A stretch of DNA of 64,000 bases, taken from contig CM043963.1 of NCBI GenBank assembly GCA_014529385.2, positions 70,088,912-70,152,911 of the forward strand, in the 5' to 3' direction. Shown in pieces: positions 12,373-23,883 of the stretch (position 1 is its first letter; each line of letters begins with the position of its first letter). The translations under genes and the position numbers were made by a program. The stretch is from Adiantum capillus-veneris (lineage: Eukaryota; Streptophyta; Polypodiopsida; Polypodiales; Pteridaceae). The notes beneath the pieces are model-generated. The model was not told where the DNA came from. It made no database searches and saw only the letters and a program-made list of their open reading frames with translations.

Positions 12373-12980
12373 TCAAAGAACACTATCTATGCCCAATCTA
12401 TAGAGAAATTCTCCTATCATGGTAAACTTCAGACTCTTAATAATCAGAACTTTCTTTTGATTTTGAGTCCAATTGTCTGGGAATCCTCCTCTTGAAAGAA
12501 ACTGATACACATCATACCATTCAGGGTCTGAATTCTCCTCACCTGTTACCTGGAACAGCTCAGCATCTACTGGCTCATCCCTCAAGGATATTTCAGAGTA
12601 GCCTTCAGTACTTTTGGAAAGAAAATCAGCACCACAATGAGATTTATCGGGCTTGTGGAATATGCGGAATTCAAACTCCATCAGAAACATCATCCATTTG
12701 ATTAATATTTCTTGGCTAATAACTTTGTTAAAAAAATAAGAGTGCCTGATGATCCACATAGAAATGAAATAATTTGCCCAGTAAGTAATGCCAAAACTTG
12801 GTGGCACTGAAAACCATTCCTAGGGATTCTCTCTCCGTGGTACTATATCCTTGTTTAGCTTGATTGAATCTTTGACTGGCAAAATAAATTGGATAATCAG
12901 TGCTCCCATCTGGTTGAGCCAATATTGCTCCATTTCCTGTCTCGAAGCATCGACATGCACATGGAATATAACATCCCAAT
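12373..12980 (-). pseudogene. pol: E1 RNase H and linker
   Basis: RNase H degrades the RNA of the RNA/DNA hybrid. On the minus strand the motifs YPIYFASQRFNQAKQGYSTT, ERESLGMVFSATKFWHYLLG and FHFYVDHQALLFF identify the Ty3/gypsy RNase H domain. The tail IFHKPDKSHCGADFLSK and the segment DPEWYDVYQFL lead into the integrase zinc region. Fossil; broken. Confidence 0.85.
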
Positions 12981-13149
12981 TTGGTTGTCGGAGTACTGGC
13001 TTACTGATAATGGCATTTTTAAGACATTGAAAGCTTTCCTCACATTCAAAATTCCAGATGAACTTACTGGTTTTCTTGGTAAGCTCATATAAAGGTGATG
13101 CCTTGGAAGCAAACACGTAAATAAATCTTCTATAAAAATTTATATATGC

Positions 13150-14074
13150 CAAGAATGAACTTAATTTAGATGCTGTACGGGGTGTCTTGGCTTGCTGGAC
13201 ACACTGATTTTATGATTGGCCATCTCTATGCCATTCCTGGACATGATAGCCCCAGTAATTGTCCCTTCCAAACCAGAAAAAGGAACTTGAATGGATTCAA
13301 ACAGATCCTCTTTTCCTTACATCATTGCTAGAAAACCATTTCCAAAAATAATAGATGCTCCTCCTCAGTTGAGAATACAGTGAAGTCATCCATAAATATA
13401 GCTAAAAATCGGTGCAAGAATTCACTGAATATCTCCATCATGCATCATTGGAATGTTGCTGGAGCATTGTAGAGACCAAATGGCATGACTAAATACATGA
13501 ATGCACCTCATTCAATAATAAAAGTGGTTTTCCTCCTATCTTCAGGAGCAATATTTAACTGGTTATAACCGCTGTAGCCATCCATAAAACTATACATATC
13601 ATAGCCTGCAATCTCATCAAGAAGCATATCAATAAAGGGTAATGGAAAAAAATCTTTGATAGTTTGAGCATTCAATTTTCGTTAATCCACACAGACTCTG
13701 AGTTTTCCATTCTTCTTTGGTACGACCACTATAGGGAATAGCCAGTCACTGCTTGCGACTTCTGTGATGAATCTGGCTTTCAGAAGGTTGTCGATTTCCT
13801 CTTTGACCTTCTTGGCATAGTTCGGATTCATTCTGTACCTCTGTAGACATACTGGTCTGGCATCTGGTTTCAGAGGTATTCTATGTTGGCAAACCTCTTG
13901 ATCTATACCTTTTAAATCAATATGTTCCCATGCAGATACATCTTTGTATTTCTGGAACATAAGTTGGGCTTTTTCTTTCATTTCTGGGTTCAAATGCTTA
14001 TTCACTTTGATCAATCGAGGACTTTCTTCAAAACCTAGATTCCATTCTTCAATTTCTTGATCATCTAGAAGCAA
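13150..14074 (-). pseudogene. pol: E1 reverse transcriptase
   Basis: The minus strand shows DVSAWEHIDLKGIDQEVCQH, then IVVVPKKNGKLRVCVD at about 13690-13740, a GYSGYNQL region at about 13560, VMPFGL at about 13490 and a catalytic FMDD at about 13390. These appear in canonical order for Ty3/gypsy reverse transcriptase of plant Tat/Athila type. The domain is complete in extent but interrupted several times. Confidence 0.85.
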
Positions 14075-14559
14075 CTAATTCGGCCCACCTCTCTTCCTTT
14101 TGGTTGACTCCTCATCATAATCCCAAGATGGACGTGTTAGCTTTGGATTCTCATTCTGAACTCTAGTAACTTCTTCAGTGTGCACCTCTTCAGTGTGCGC
14201 TGGTGTACTGGAATCTGAACATTCTTCTTTAGAGTCAGCCGGTTTCTCTAGTCGTCCAATCAATTGAACCGGTCTTTCTCCAGGATTTAGTTCAATGAAC
14301 TAATTTGGAAACTGTTTCCTCTATTTATTAGCTTGACCCTTATCAAATAATACTGCATTTAAGTCTATTTCAGCCAATGGAAAAATGTTCATTGCTACAA
14401 GCATTATTTCAATCTTCTTAACCCCATACTTCTGGCAAAGATCTTCTGGTCGAAGTGCCTTCTTCTAGATTCTGGTGTTATTCGTTTGGACTTGGATTAT
14501 CCTACTGGTTCTCGATATTGTTAGGGTCTGATTGGCATAATCATGATTTAAACAAGCTG

Positions 14560-14850
14560 CACCGTCCGCAGCCATGGACATCCTTGTAGCATGCCATATG
14601 CTCCTTGAACATCCAGTACCAGAAAGCTGGTTTTGAAATTTTCTTTACCCACCCTAATCTGCATATTCTTGATCATACCAATTGCCTGAAAAACTCTATA
14701 ATTGGCCATTCAAACCTTAAAGGGTGCTGGTTTCAAATCTGTGATGCCAAGCCTTTGTTGAAGATGTGTCCCCAGGATATTCACATGTGCCCCTCCATCC
14801 AATATAACACCAGATAGCGGCTCCCATTGTTTCTTGACCTTGTAGTCCAC
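14560..14850 (-). pseudogene. pol: E1 retropepsin-like protease
   Basis: The minus strand reads PLSGVILDGGAHVNIL around 14775-14820. This is the active-site loop of retroviral-type aspartic proteases, and a hydrophobic region with a second glycine follows toward 14600. It lies between gag and RT as expected. 14075-14559 is the gag/protease-RT linker, rich in acidic residues (for example HTEEVHTEEVTRVQNENP), without a recognised fold. Confidence 0.65.
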
Positions 14851-15473
14851 CTAAATTACCGGCAATTGATCATATCTGATAGTTGCGAATTCAACTGCTT
14901 TGGCATCGGCTTCAGCCTTTCTCCGCTGTCTGATGAATTTTGCTGCTTTAGACAAAGTCTTCCTGATATCTTCTAATTCAACTTTCAAATTTTGAATTTG
15001 TTCACAGATTTTGACATGGATTTCTTCTCTTTCCTGGTCAAAATTATTATCAGAGCTCAAGGAATTAGGACTATCTTCACATTGTTAATCCTCTGTTCTG
15101 GTGTTTGCTTTCCCCAGTACAGTGTTTCCTATTGAGGTCAAATCTGATTTGACGTGCCCTAAATTATCCACCAGCCCTTGCACTGCAACAAGCATGGTCT
15201 CAAAGATTCTAGATCCTGACTAATCTGGCTGCCTTTTCTCAAGGAATTAGGACTATCTTCACATTGTCAATCCTATGTTTTGCTGTTTGATTTCTCCAGT
15301 TCATTGTTTCCTATTGAGGTCAAATCTAATTTGACGTGTCCTAAATTATCCATAAGCCCTTGCACTGCAACAAGCATGGTCTTAGAGATTCTAGATCCTG
15401 ACTGATCTGGCTGCCTTTTCTCAGAAGACTGGCTTGGTATCTTTTGAATAACTCGAGCATCAGAACTCTCTGG

Positions 15474-17325
15474 CTACTTTGATAGCTTCTTAGCTAGATT
15501 CTCTGTGATCTTAGCTGCCAGTTCGCACTGCTCTTGCCATTCATCGACTACCTTCTCCTTGTCCTTAGCCTTCCAGACTTCTCTTTGTTGAGTCCTTTTG
15601 CTGGTTTCAGGACTCACTGGTTTCACTGACTCATCTGGAATTTCTTCAATAATCACCTCTTTACTGCGAGTGACTGCCTGTAGTACTGGAACTGGTTTTG
15701 GGGCTTTCGCCTCACTAGCCGTAGTACTGGGTGCTTCTGGACACTGTGCTGCAAAGTGCCCATATTTCCCACAAGTATAGCAATTAAGACTTCGGTTTTG
15801 GAAATTACTGTGACCTCGGCATCGGCCAGTACCCCCTTGGTATTTGCTGCACCAAGTACCATTCGGACTGGTACTTGAATTTTCCTCTTTAGATCACTGG
15901 TTGTCTCTACCTTGGCTGATTCGGTGTTTGTAAATGCCACTAGAGAAAAATCCTTACCCTTCTTGAAATGATGGATATGAATACCACAGTTGTTCCACAT
16001 ATGGCCATACGCTTTGCAGTATGTGCACTGTGGGCATTCATTGGAAACATGATCTTTGGATTTGCATTTGGAGCACTAGGTTTCCATCCTCCTAACTGGT
16101 TGTCTGGTATGGCCGATTTTAGCAATCTGCTTGGCCATTTCATCAAGTTTCCTGGACCAAGACCCTTTCTTAGCCTTGTCCTTGCTCTTTTTGTCTGAAC
16201 TGCTATCAAAGCTGCTGAAAATCTCACTAGAATTGAAATTCTTAGTAGAAGAGATGTTACTACTAGACCTCCGCTTCTTATGGATTCTCTCCTTCTTGGC
16301 TTGTTGCTCGAGCCTTAGAGCTCGCTGCACTAGGTCATTGAACTTCTTTGTGGGTGCAGGGACTTCTTGCTCTCTTAGCTTCTTGCTACGAAACCCATTC
16401 AGAAACCATGCATGCAATCTTTTTTCTGAAGATGGTTCCTGCAATTGCCTGGTTAACTCCTTGATCTTTTCCACATAGCTTCTTACAAAACATTTCCCTT
16501 GTTTGATCTTGTCCAGCTCACAAAGAATGTCTTCATCTCCTCTGTTGTTTGAGTATTCAAGCTTGAAAGCCTTGATCAGTTTGTTGTAGGACTTGAGCAG
16601 GCAAGTTGGATAGTGGTAATACCATTTCCTTGTCGTATCCTTCAGTGTTTGAGGAAAATATTCTCCCCAGTCATCTTCATCAATATCTTCAATTCAACAT
16701 ATTTCTCAAAGGCTTGAATGTGGACATCAGGATCATCTTTTTTCCCGCCTTTGAAAATTGGAAAAGAGGTCTTTTATGAAGTAGAGTAATCATGCATGTC
16801 TGATTCCTCTTTGGTTCTTCCGGATGTGGTTGCCCGACTGCATCTTGATGACTTTCTGTAATGAAGTAGAGTAATCATGCGTGTCTGATTCCTCTTTGGT
16901 TCTTCTGGATGTGGTTGCCTAACTGTGTCTGGATGACTTTCTGTAATGATCAGTGTTGGCATCCTAGTGACTTTCTTCTTCAGTTTTAGTCTCAATCTCT
17001 TGTTTGGCCTTCCTGCTTGTATCATGACGACTGCCTTTGCTACCCTTGGACTCAACTACCTTGTGTGTGGACCGAGAACTTTGAGTCTTGGTTTTGCATT
17101 CCTCACGCTCATCTCTTCTCCTCCTTGAGTGACTGGAATGCTGAGAGTCTCTGGCCTCTTTAGCATTACTCTTCTCCTCCTGAGACTTAGTCTCACTCTC
17201 GGGGTTCCTCTTAGTATCAAACTCTCTTTCTGACACTTCTGGAATAGGGTCAACTTGTGTGGAATTTTGATGATTTTCGACCACAACTGACTTTGGGCGG
17301 CATGTTTGTAGCTAAGAATTCTCAT
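15474..17325 (-). pseudogene. gag: E1 gag with three zinc knuckles
   Basis: The minus strand shows a charged, Ser/Arg-rich N-terminal part (17325-16774, for example HSSHSRRRRDEREE), then a gag core fragment (16474-16076; LHAWFLNGFRSKKLREQEVP). Three CX2CX4HX4C knuckles follow: CSKCKSKDHVSNEC and CTYCKAYGHMWNNC (about 16000-16075) and CYTCGKYGHFAAQC (about 15735-15785). Three knuckles are more than the usual one or two. Short internal tandem duplications occur in this region. Fossil; several breaks. Confidence 0.75.
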
Positions 17326-17363
17326 TGGGAGACAGATCTTGCTGGTCTAAGAGCAATCAGCTC

Positions 17364-17381
17364 TAGCCATCATGATTGCCA
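17364..17381 (-). other. E1 primer-binding-site candidate
   Basis: On the minus strand, three bases after the LTR end comes TGGCAATCATGATGGCTA. The position and the leading TGGC fit a tRNA primer site, but I cannot name the tRNA. Confidence 0.4.
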
Positions 17382-17384
17382 AAA

Positions 17385-17880
17385 TGGAATGGGAGCTGAT
17401 CTCTTCAAACAGCTATTCCAGTGTTAGAGTTCAAAGCTATTGATTATCTAGGCAGTTCAGTTAGTGAGGACTGAAACAGAGTACTAGAATAAAATAGAGA
17501 ACTAAACTGGAATGATGTACTGAAATGAAAGACACAACTAGAAAATGGAAAATGGTATTTGTAGATTCAGATCAATAGCTCAAGGATAATCAATATAGTG
17601 TACAACAAGCTTAAGCTCAAATGAAGTCTCAGGATTGATTACAAGAGTAAATGATTACACGGGTGAATCTAGAAGCTAAGAGCTCGTAAACCAAAGGTTT
17701 CAGAAAGCCAAAAAGCCAAAAGCCAAAAAGCTCGATTACAGTGTAGCGGGTCATATTTATAGCTCTTGAAGTTACTCTAGTAACTGCAGTAATTACTGCT
17801 AGTGTAGCTGTTCTCGCTTCCCACTTGTCGGCCTTCTAAGGAGCAATTCCTGCCTGCTGGGATTGTCCTCGCCTTCTACA
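17385..17880 (-). repeat. E1 5' LTR (right copy, 496 bp)
   Basis: Plus-strand ends are TGGAATGGGAGC and CTTCTACA, so on the element strand it runs TGTAG to CCA. It is flanked on the right by the target duplication ATCAC (17881-17885). A TATTTATAG-like box at about 17753-17761 could mark the promoter. Confidence 0.85.
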
Positions 17881-19782
17881 ATCACTTGATAAAGCAATGT
17901 CCAAAATTGAAGGCAAAAGAGGCTGGATGTACTACAGGGTCCAATACAAGTGCAACTATTGTAGAGTCTTCTGTGAAAGGAGATTGTGATTCTGATTTAG
18001 ATGCATAATGGTCTAGCCATGATTGAGGGGATAGTCCTAGAAAATGCCAATGATTAGAAGGGAGGTTTGCAAAAAACAAAAAGATCAAGTTCATGCCTAA
18101 TTACGGTGTGTTAGGCTTAGGAAAAAAAAGGGACTACGATGTTGATTTCTATGGTCCAAATATGTTCAATCATTTGAAAAATTCTATAGAGGCTACAACC
18201 CAACCCCTCTACACAAATTGGGTGGATAGAATTGCACAAGATCTTGATGGCTAGGTCCATAGTTGCTTCACCACTATGGCTAGGTCTATAGTGGTGAAAG
18301 AAAGGTTGTTTCTACTAAATTTGTGTTAGAAGAAAAGCACAAATAATGGTTTCACAACAACAAAAGGAGCTACTTAGCTTGTGCTCCCATTATTGTTGAG
18401 ATGGAGAGCCTCAAAAAATACCTACAAAAATTGAAAGCAACTCCCATAGAAAATGAAGGTTCTATTGTGAGAGGGAAGTTGATATAAGAGTGCTAATAAG
18501 GGTGTTGTCAATGGTGGGTGTCCTCAGTGATGCTACTAAGTTGAAGGAGAAGTGTCCATTATGCAGGTACTTACCACTTGAGTTTGGTGCATAAAATTGT
18601 AAGGTGTTTAGTGCACTAGAAAATGTACTTGTGAGCATTCTAGAGTAGCATCATTGCTTTTATCACTATTTGTGCATTGTACTCACAAGTATCCCCACCC
18701 CTCCACATGGTGATTGCTTGCATATATCCTCTATTGGCCTTTGATGCAAACATGGAAAAAGGAAAACAGTGGTTTGCATCTTAGCACATCTGATTCATTG
18801 TAGCCATTAACACAATGGAAGGATCGAGACCCTTTGATGCACATGCAATCACACTCTGTCTCCCTATCTGCATCACCAAGGTTGAACTCCCATAACATAT
18901 GATCTACGCTCTTGCTTATCGATGGATACTGTTTCATATAATTTTTATTTAGAAATGAGACTACACTCAAAGTGTTTTATAGTATACATCCATCTAATTT
19001 CAATTGCTGATATGTAACAGCTCTTTTGAGAACTGCACCAACCCCATCATGTTCACCCTTCCCATGGACTAATGCAAAGAAGTTGTGCATCATCTTGATA
19101 CTCATCATATTGTCAAGTATCAGGCAACAAAATAGAATGAATGCCTTGGTTTGAAGTGTGAAGCAACACCATCAAACCATACCCAGTGTCACTTGAAACT
19201 ATAGCCTTGACCTTTTAACCCCTCATTGTGCAAAAGAAAACAATAGTGCACAAACAAAGTGTCGTATATCTTGTCATATGAGATATAGAAGTAGGTCGAC
19301 TTCTAAATGGCTCCTAGTGCATCACTTAAGTACCAAATGTGGACCAAAGTTTTGACCTGAGTTGAATACCAATGAATTGTTTTAATTTTGATTTGCACCT
19401 TGAAGGAATAATTCTCTACAAAATCCACTACCGGCACCACTACATTGTTTGAAAAGGTTTCCAAACACTCCTTGAATTAATGAGCTTGCCATCTATACTT
19501 ATAATTGTGTGTGATGATGTTGCCCAATTTTCTTTGATGCAAGGAAGTAAAACTCAATAGAATGACCTAGTGAACATTGAGATCTTTTTGGTGTTTTTGT
19601 TTGACCCTTTTCATCCACCTCCTACCTACCACATTGTCAAAAGTAATGACACTCAGCTTAGAGATGTCATCATTATTTTATCTTGGACACAATGCGATTC
19701 TTTCAACACCACAATGCTAGCCCAAAAGACATCTTTTTAATAGTAAAAAGAAAATTCATGGGTTTTGGACATAATACAAACT
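17881..19782 (+). mobile_element. Unit C of the tandem repeat, right part
   Basis: It resumes the unit exactly where E1 interrupted it, beginning with the zinc-knuckle end and KLKAKEA-like codons. It then follows the unit A/B tail in order: the ACAAATTGGGTGGATA block, the GATTTGCACCTTGAAGGA block and the CTCAGCTTAGAGATGTCATC block. Similarity to units A and B ends near 19782, which is the right edge of the array. From about 18100 on I see no gene. Confidence 0.75.
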
Positions 19783-20110
19783 CCCATATGTCTATGAAGC
19801 ATTGAAAGATGGCATTGGATATTGTGCACTTTGACATTCCATCATGGGAACTACAAACAAGGTAGTGATAATTTCATGACCGGCTATGTAGCCATATCTT
19901 CCTTGGCGCATGTGAGTTAATCCTTCCTTGAAGTCAGCAAGTTTCACATGGTATTCACAATAGAAAGTGTTGTAGTCATTTAACTTGCACATGCAGTATG
20001 GATTTAGACCTTCAAAGCATCTGAGGGAGATCCTTATATTAGGATGGGCCTCCTAGAACCGCATATGGAAGTCTCTCTATGACAACACAAGACGCATTTA
20101 GAATCACTAA
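19783..20110 (-). pseudogene. Fragment of an unrecognised, possibly transposon-encoded protein
   Basis: The minus strand carries a short coding-like stretch: EAHPNIRISLRCFEGLNPYC followed by NDYNTFYCEYHVKLADFKEG and LTHMRQGRYGYIAGHE. The pattern (HPxIxI, FExLxPY, a Cys-x-x-His pair, then GL) reminds me of an uncharacterised repetitive protein family seen in large plant genomes. I cannot name it and the resemblance is from memory. It is interrupted and has no obvious start. It begins right at the edge of the tandem array. Confidence 0.3.
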
Positions 20111-20129
20111 AAAGCACTATCAGTCACTA

Positions 20130-20960
20130 TAAAAGCATTGTCATGCATGTACTTGCTTAGCACTTTCAAGCACTTGGAGGGACTTAGAGGCACTTACAGT
20201 ATCTTGCTTAGCACTTGCAAGAACTTGGAGGCACCTCAAAGCACTTCAAAAGTGATTGCTTCAAAACTTGCAAGCACTTTCTTAGTAGTTGGAGTTAGTG
20301 TTGATCACAAGAAAGCACTTGGAGCCCCCATCGGCACATGAAGGTAGTTGGAGGCACTTGGAGTCACTTGAAGTCACTTGCTTACTATTGCAAGCAACAC
20401 TTACAAGCACATGCAAGTGATTGTTTAGCACTTGCAAGATAATGCTAAGAACTTGCTTAGCACTTATAAACACTTTCTTAGCATTTTAAGTTGAAAATTG
20501 TCACTTGGATGCACATGGAAGGACATAGGATATTGGAAACATACATAAGCACTTGAAGGAAATTGGAGGCACTTGTAGACATCCAGAGTCACTTGATTAC
20601 AATTGCAAGCACTTATTTAGCACTTGGAAGCCCTTCTTAGTACTATGAAACAGTTGGCAACAATGCTAAGCACCTAATGGTACCCACTTTGCAAGAACTT
20701 AAAGCAACCGTTATGCTCCAATAGTACTTTTCTCTCCAAGCACTTGGAGATAAAAGTACTTTGCTCTCCAAGCACTTGGAGCAACCACTAGGAAACATTT
20801 CTTAGCACTATGAAACACTTGAAAACATTGCTTAGCACCATGAAGCACATAATCATGCCGACGTCTAAGCACTTTTAAGTATTGTGAAGCTTCTCAAAGC
20901 TATTGGAGGGTGTTGGAAGCACTTGCAAGCACTTGCATGCATATTGGATCTCTTCCAATG
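20130..20960. repeat. Degenerate CACTTG/CAAGTG repeat array
   Basis: Dozens of copies of CACTTG, AGCACTT and CTTGGAG recur at irregular 8-25 bp steps (for example GCACTTGGAGGCACTT and TTGCAAGCACTTGC). The period is too variable to define one unit. It is a decayed minisatellite-like tract, and short open frames across it are products of the repeat. Confidence 0.7.
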
Positions 20961-22024
20961 ACTTGCAAGGTCTAAAATCTATAGTTGAAGAAACCTAGTA
21001 AAGCCCTATGACACACTTTCAACAATTTTGGGATGATATACTTGAATCAAATTAAGTAGTAGATGCACTGGATGCAGTACATGCATCCTCTTGCCTATCC
21101 TCTTTTGGACAACATCTTTCTTGTTTGGGGAGATGCAGGTTTCCACTGCCCAAATTGAAACACAATTTTTGTGATTTCACTGGTGGTACTCCTTCTCTAC
21201 AACTGGCAGTGACAAGCATCTAAGGAAAGTGACCATTCCTCCATATCATGATGCACTAAAAACTGGCAGCAATGACATTGCTTTGAAGGCGTCCTAAAGC
21301 CTTGCCAAACATTTCTACTACTCATTTGATTGTCACCAACACAAGCGCCATTGTTGAGGCATGCCATGATAGTGGCATGCTTCAAAAAAAACTCATTATT
21401 TGAATGTTTGAGAAAATGACTCTCTCGACTATCTTTGATGTGCCATGTAGCATTGAGAACGTTGGATGATGGAGGAGTTGCTCTATAGAATCTTCATTTG
21501 AAGACCTTCAAAAACAATCTGAGTTTGTTTACACTAGCACTTAGACACTGCCTTGAAAATTTTATTTACCTCTTGCTCATCAATATCGCCATGCTCACAT
21601 GTTCATGCTATCCTCTTCTCCATGCTTCTTTTCTCACTCTTCTTTGCATCCTAGTAGTTTCATAGACCCAACATAAGTTCCCTTGAGATGTGTAATAGAC
21701 AATGGAGGAAGAGATGATGAACATGCACTACCATTTGTCAAGCCATGAAATTCCATGTGGAGGAAGTGAGGCCAACTAATAATCTTGGAAAGAAAGACCC
21801 TTAGAGCACAACCATAGTTCCCGCTGTCGAGAAATTTGCGGTCTTGCCAGGAAAGCACCGGGCTTATGGCTGTGAGAGTTTGTGAGAGAACTCGACAAAA
21901 ACTATATGAAGGAGTTAAACCATAGATGCCATGAAGACTAGGGTTTGGAAAGAAGTACAATCAAAGAAGCCCACCCATTCTCACTTGCACTCACACGCAC
22001 AAAGAAAGAACACAAAAGAAAATG
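20961..22024. other. Unassigned non-coding stretch
   Basis: I see no gene, LTR end, tRNA or strong repeat here. Short minus-strand open frames (for example 21197-21385 and 21634-21960) have no family signature and are not reported as genes. Confidence 0.5.
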
Positions 22025-22452
22025 TCAAAATAACACAAAGATGAAAACATCAAGGCTATGGTCATATCGTATCATGGGTAATATGAAAGGGTTAACAGAT
22101 GAGTTAATGGCATTCAATCTTGGCTGCCCAAATAGGCTACGAATTGTTCTTTGGAATTGTAGTTTTGTGCTTACCATAATATATATATTTTGTCTAGTGA
22201 TTGGGATTAATTGTGTGTACAAATCCTCTTGGTTCATAGCAAGATAACTACGCTTACGTCAAAAGAAAAGTTATAGTCTATGAGAGGTAGTATGATGGGA
22301 TCCGGTGATAGAAGTATTTCATTGAGCCTTTCTGGGCCAAAGAGAAACACTATACGTTGTTGAAAGTTTATTTTATGGCTAATCCATACGTTAATTCTAA
22401 TAGATCGTACAGAGTGAAAGCGATAGAAATTATCATCATGTGGGTTATTCAT
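22025..22452. repeat. Diverged tandem duplication (~215-bp units)
   Basis: Conceptual minus-strand translations of 22025-22237 and 22234-22452 resemble each other (FGQPRLNAINSS against FGPERLNEILLS; PFILPMIRYDHSLDVF against PIILPLIDYNFSFDVS). This indicates two old adjacent copies. I do not claim that either is a gene. Confidence 0.45.
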
Positions 22453-23825
22453 CTAGGATAGTATGTGAGAAATGTAGATATGAGAGAAGTGAAGAGATGA
22501 GAAGTTTCCCTCCCAAGCCCTATTCTTGCCCGTAAGCAATAAAGATACTGCGGGGAGAGATGTACCTGTAGCAAAGAGAACCTAGAAAGGATGAATTACT
22601 AAGAATGAGAGAGATAGGTTTGGTTAAGGACATGAGATTAGATACATATATATATGTTGGATTAGAGATGAAAATGAAAACAACAAGAAATCAAGAAAAC
22701 ATCAATGTAGAACACATCTTACTTGAAACCCTTCGGCACCATTATTGATGGGAGAGAGAAGAAGAGGGGAGAATTCTACGTTGATTGATACGCCAAGTAC
22801 AACACCTTCTTTGATTAGAGTTGATCCTCCAAGGATGGCGTACAAGAATGGCTAGTTTTCCTCTAGGAGAAAGTGTAGGCTTGGTCTTATGTTAATGGGG
22901 CTAAGTACAATTAGGCATTACTACTCCCTCCCTCAAGAATTCCTCTCATCAATGGATTGAATGCTTGAGTTCCTTCCAAGGAAGAAGAGGTCCCCTTTTA
23001 TAGGTGAAGGGAACCCACAAGGGTTTACACAAGAAGAGAGGAGCCAGTGTGAACAGGAATTGGAAAAGTTGGAAATGAGCTGTCCCTGCATGATGTGGGC
23101 AGACTGGGGTCCAGTATTTTGATCATATCTCCTCAACCGTAGCTCCAAATAAAAAAGTAAATATGGGCAGAAACTTCAGCTCATTAGCTACGATTTTCAT
23201 TTTAAAATCATTTTCCAATTCGGATTGGAACCTTGTGTAAAAAATTCATCAAAATAGGGTCCATTTCTGGCAGCAAAAGTCTTCATGTGGTCCCCTTAGC
23301 CTAGACTTTCATTTGATTCCAAAGGACACCTCATGCCATATGAAAGCATGACATTGCTCCTTGACAAAGTTTTGTAATCATGCTTGCAATAATGCATTAA
23401 AATAAGTGTATCTTTGAAATCATGCCACCTAGTGTCCCACTAGGATTTGATTCCCTCCTAGTAGCTATTTAAAAAGAAATATAAGAAAAATATGAAAAAT
23501 ACATAGAATATATATAGATTGGAAATTACTCTAGATATAGGATCTAGATAGGGTGTGAGATAATAATGAGATGGTAGAAAGAAAGAATCAATGCTTTTTG
23601 CCCCAAGTTAAAGAGGTGGAGCTATTGACACTTTTCCCATATTATTTTTTGATGGTAAAGTAAGAATACATTACCCTTGAGATAAATAATAAGATGAGAT
23701 AGAAAGCTTATTTTTATACTTACATATGCATATGTACATTATAGGAAATATAATTGTATATCTAAAAAGTTACAAGATAACTCTTGTAGCATGTGTTCCC
23801 ACTATGTACATGTCACAGCACGACA
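22453..23825 (-). repeat. Presumed E2 3' LTR region (outer end not located)
   Basis: On the minus strand a polypurine tract (23840-23826) is followed at 23825 by TGTCGTGCTGTGACATG, a plausible LTR start. Downstream are TATA-like boxes, TATAAAAATA at about 23715 and CTATAAAAGGGG at about 23000. I could not find the other LTR end or a second copy next to E2 gag, so the extent is uncertain. No gene is supportable within it. Confidence 0.45.
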
Positions 23826-23840
23826 TCCACCCCCTCTAAA
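23826..23840 (-). other. E2 polypurine tract
   Basis: The minus strand reads TTTAGAGGGGGTGGA directly before the TGTCGTG LTR start. This is the usual plus-strand priming site position between the last ORF and the 3' LTR. Confidence 0.6.
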
Positions 23841-23883
23841 CCTGCACATCCTCCAGTATGTGCCAAATTATTTCTTTGTAAGA

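Larger units (their letters stand above)
7207..17880 (-). mobile_element. E1: Ty3/gypsy LTR retrotransposon with a 3' extra ORF region, inserted in unit C
   Basis: E1 is 10,674 bp, flanked by the target duplication ATCAC (7202-7206 and 17881-17885). Read on the minus strand the order is 5' LTR (17385-17880), primer site, gag with three zinc knuckles, protease, reverse transcriptase, RNase H, integrase, extra ORF region, 3' LTR (7207 onward). The polymerase resembles the plant Tat/Athila side of Ty3/gypsy (for example IVVVPKKNGKLRVCVD in RT). The two LTRs differ at roughly one site in ten by eye, making this the oldest dated insertion here. It is heavily decayed, with about ten or more breaks. 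Confidence 0.85.

Noticed and set aside
20138-20473. Open frames in the CACTTG tract
   Set aside because: Open because of repeat composition; the translated sequence is repetitive and matches no family.
22025-22452. Two related minus-strand open frames as a gene pair
   Set aside because: Similarity extends to the DNA as a tandem duplication and no family or start context supports coding.
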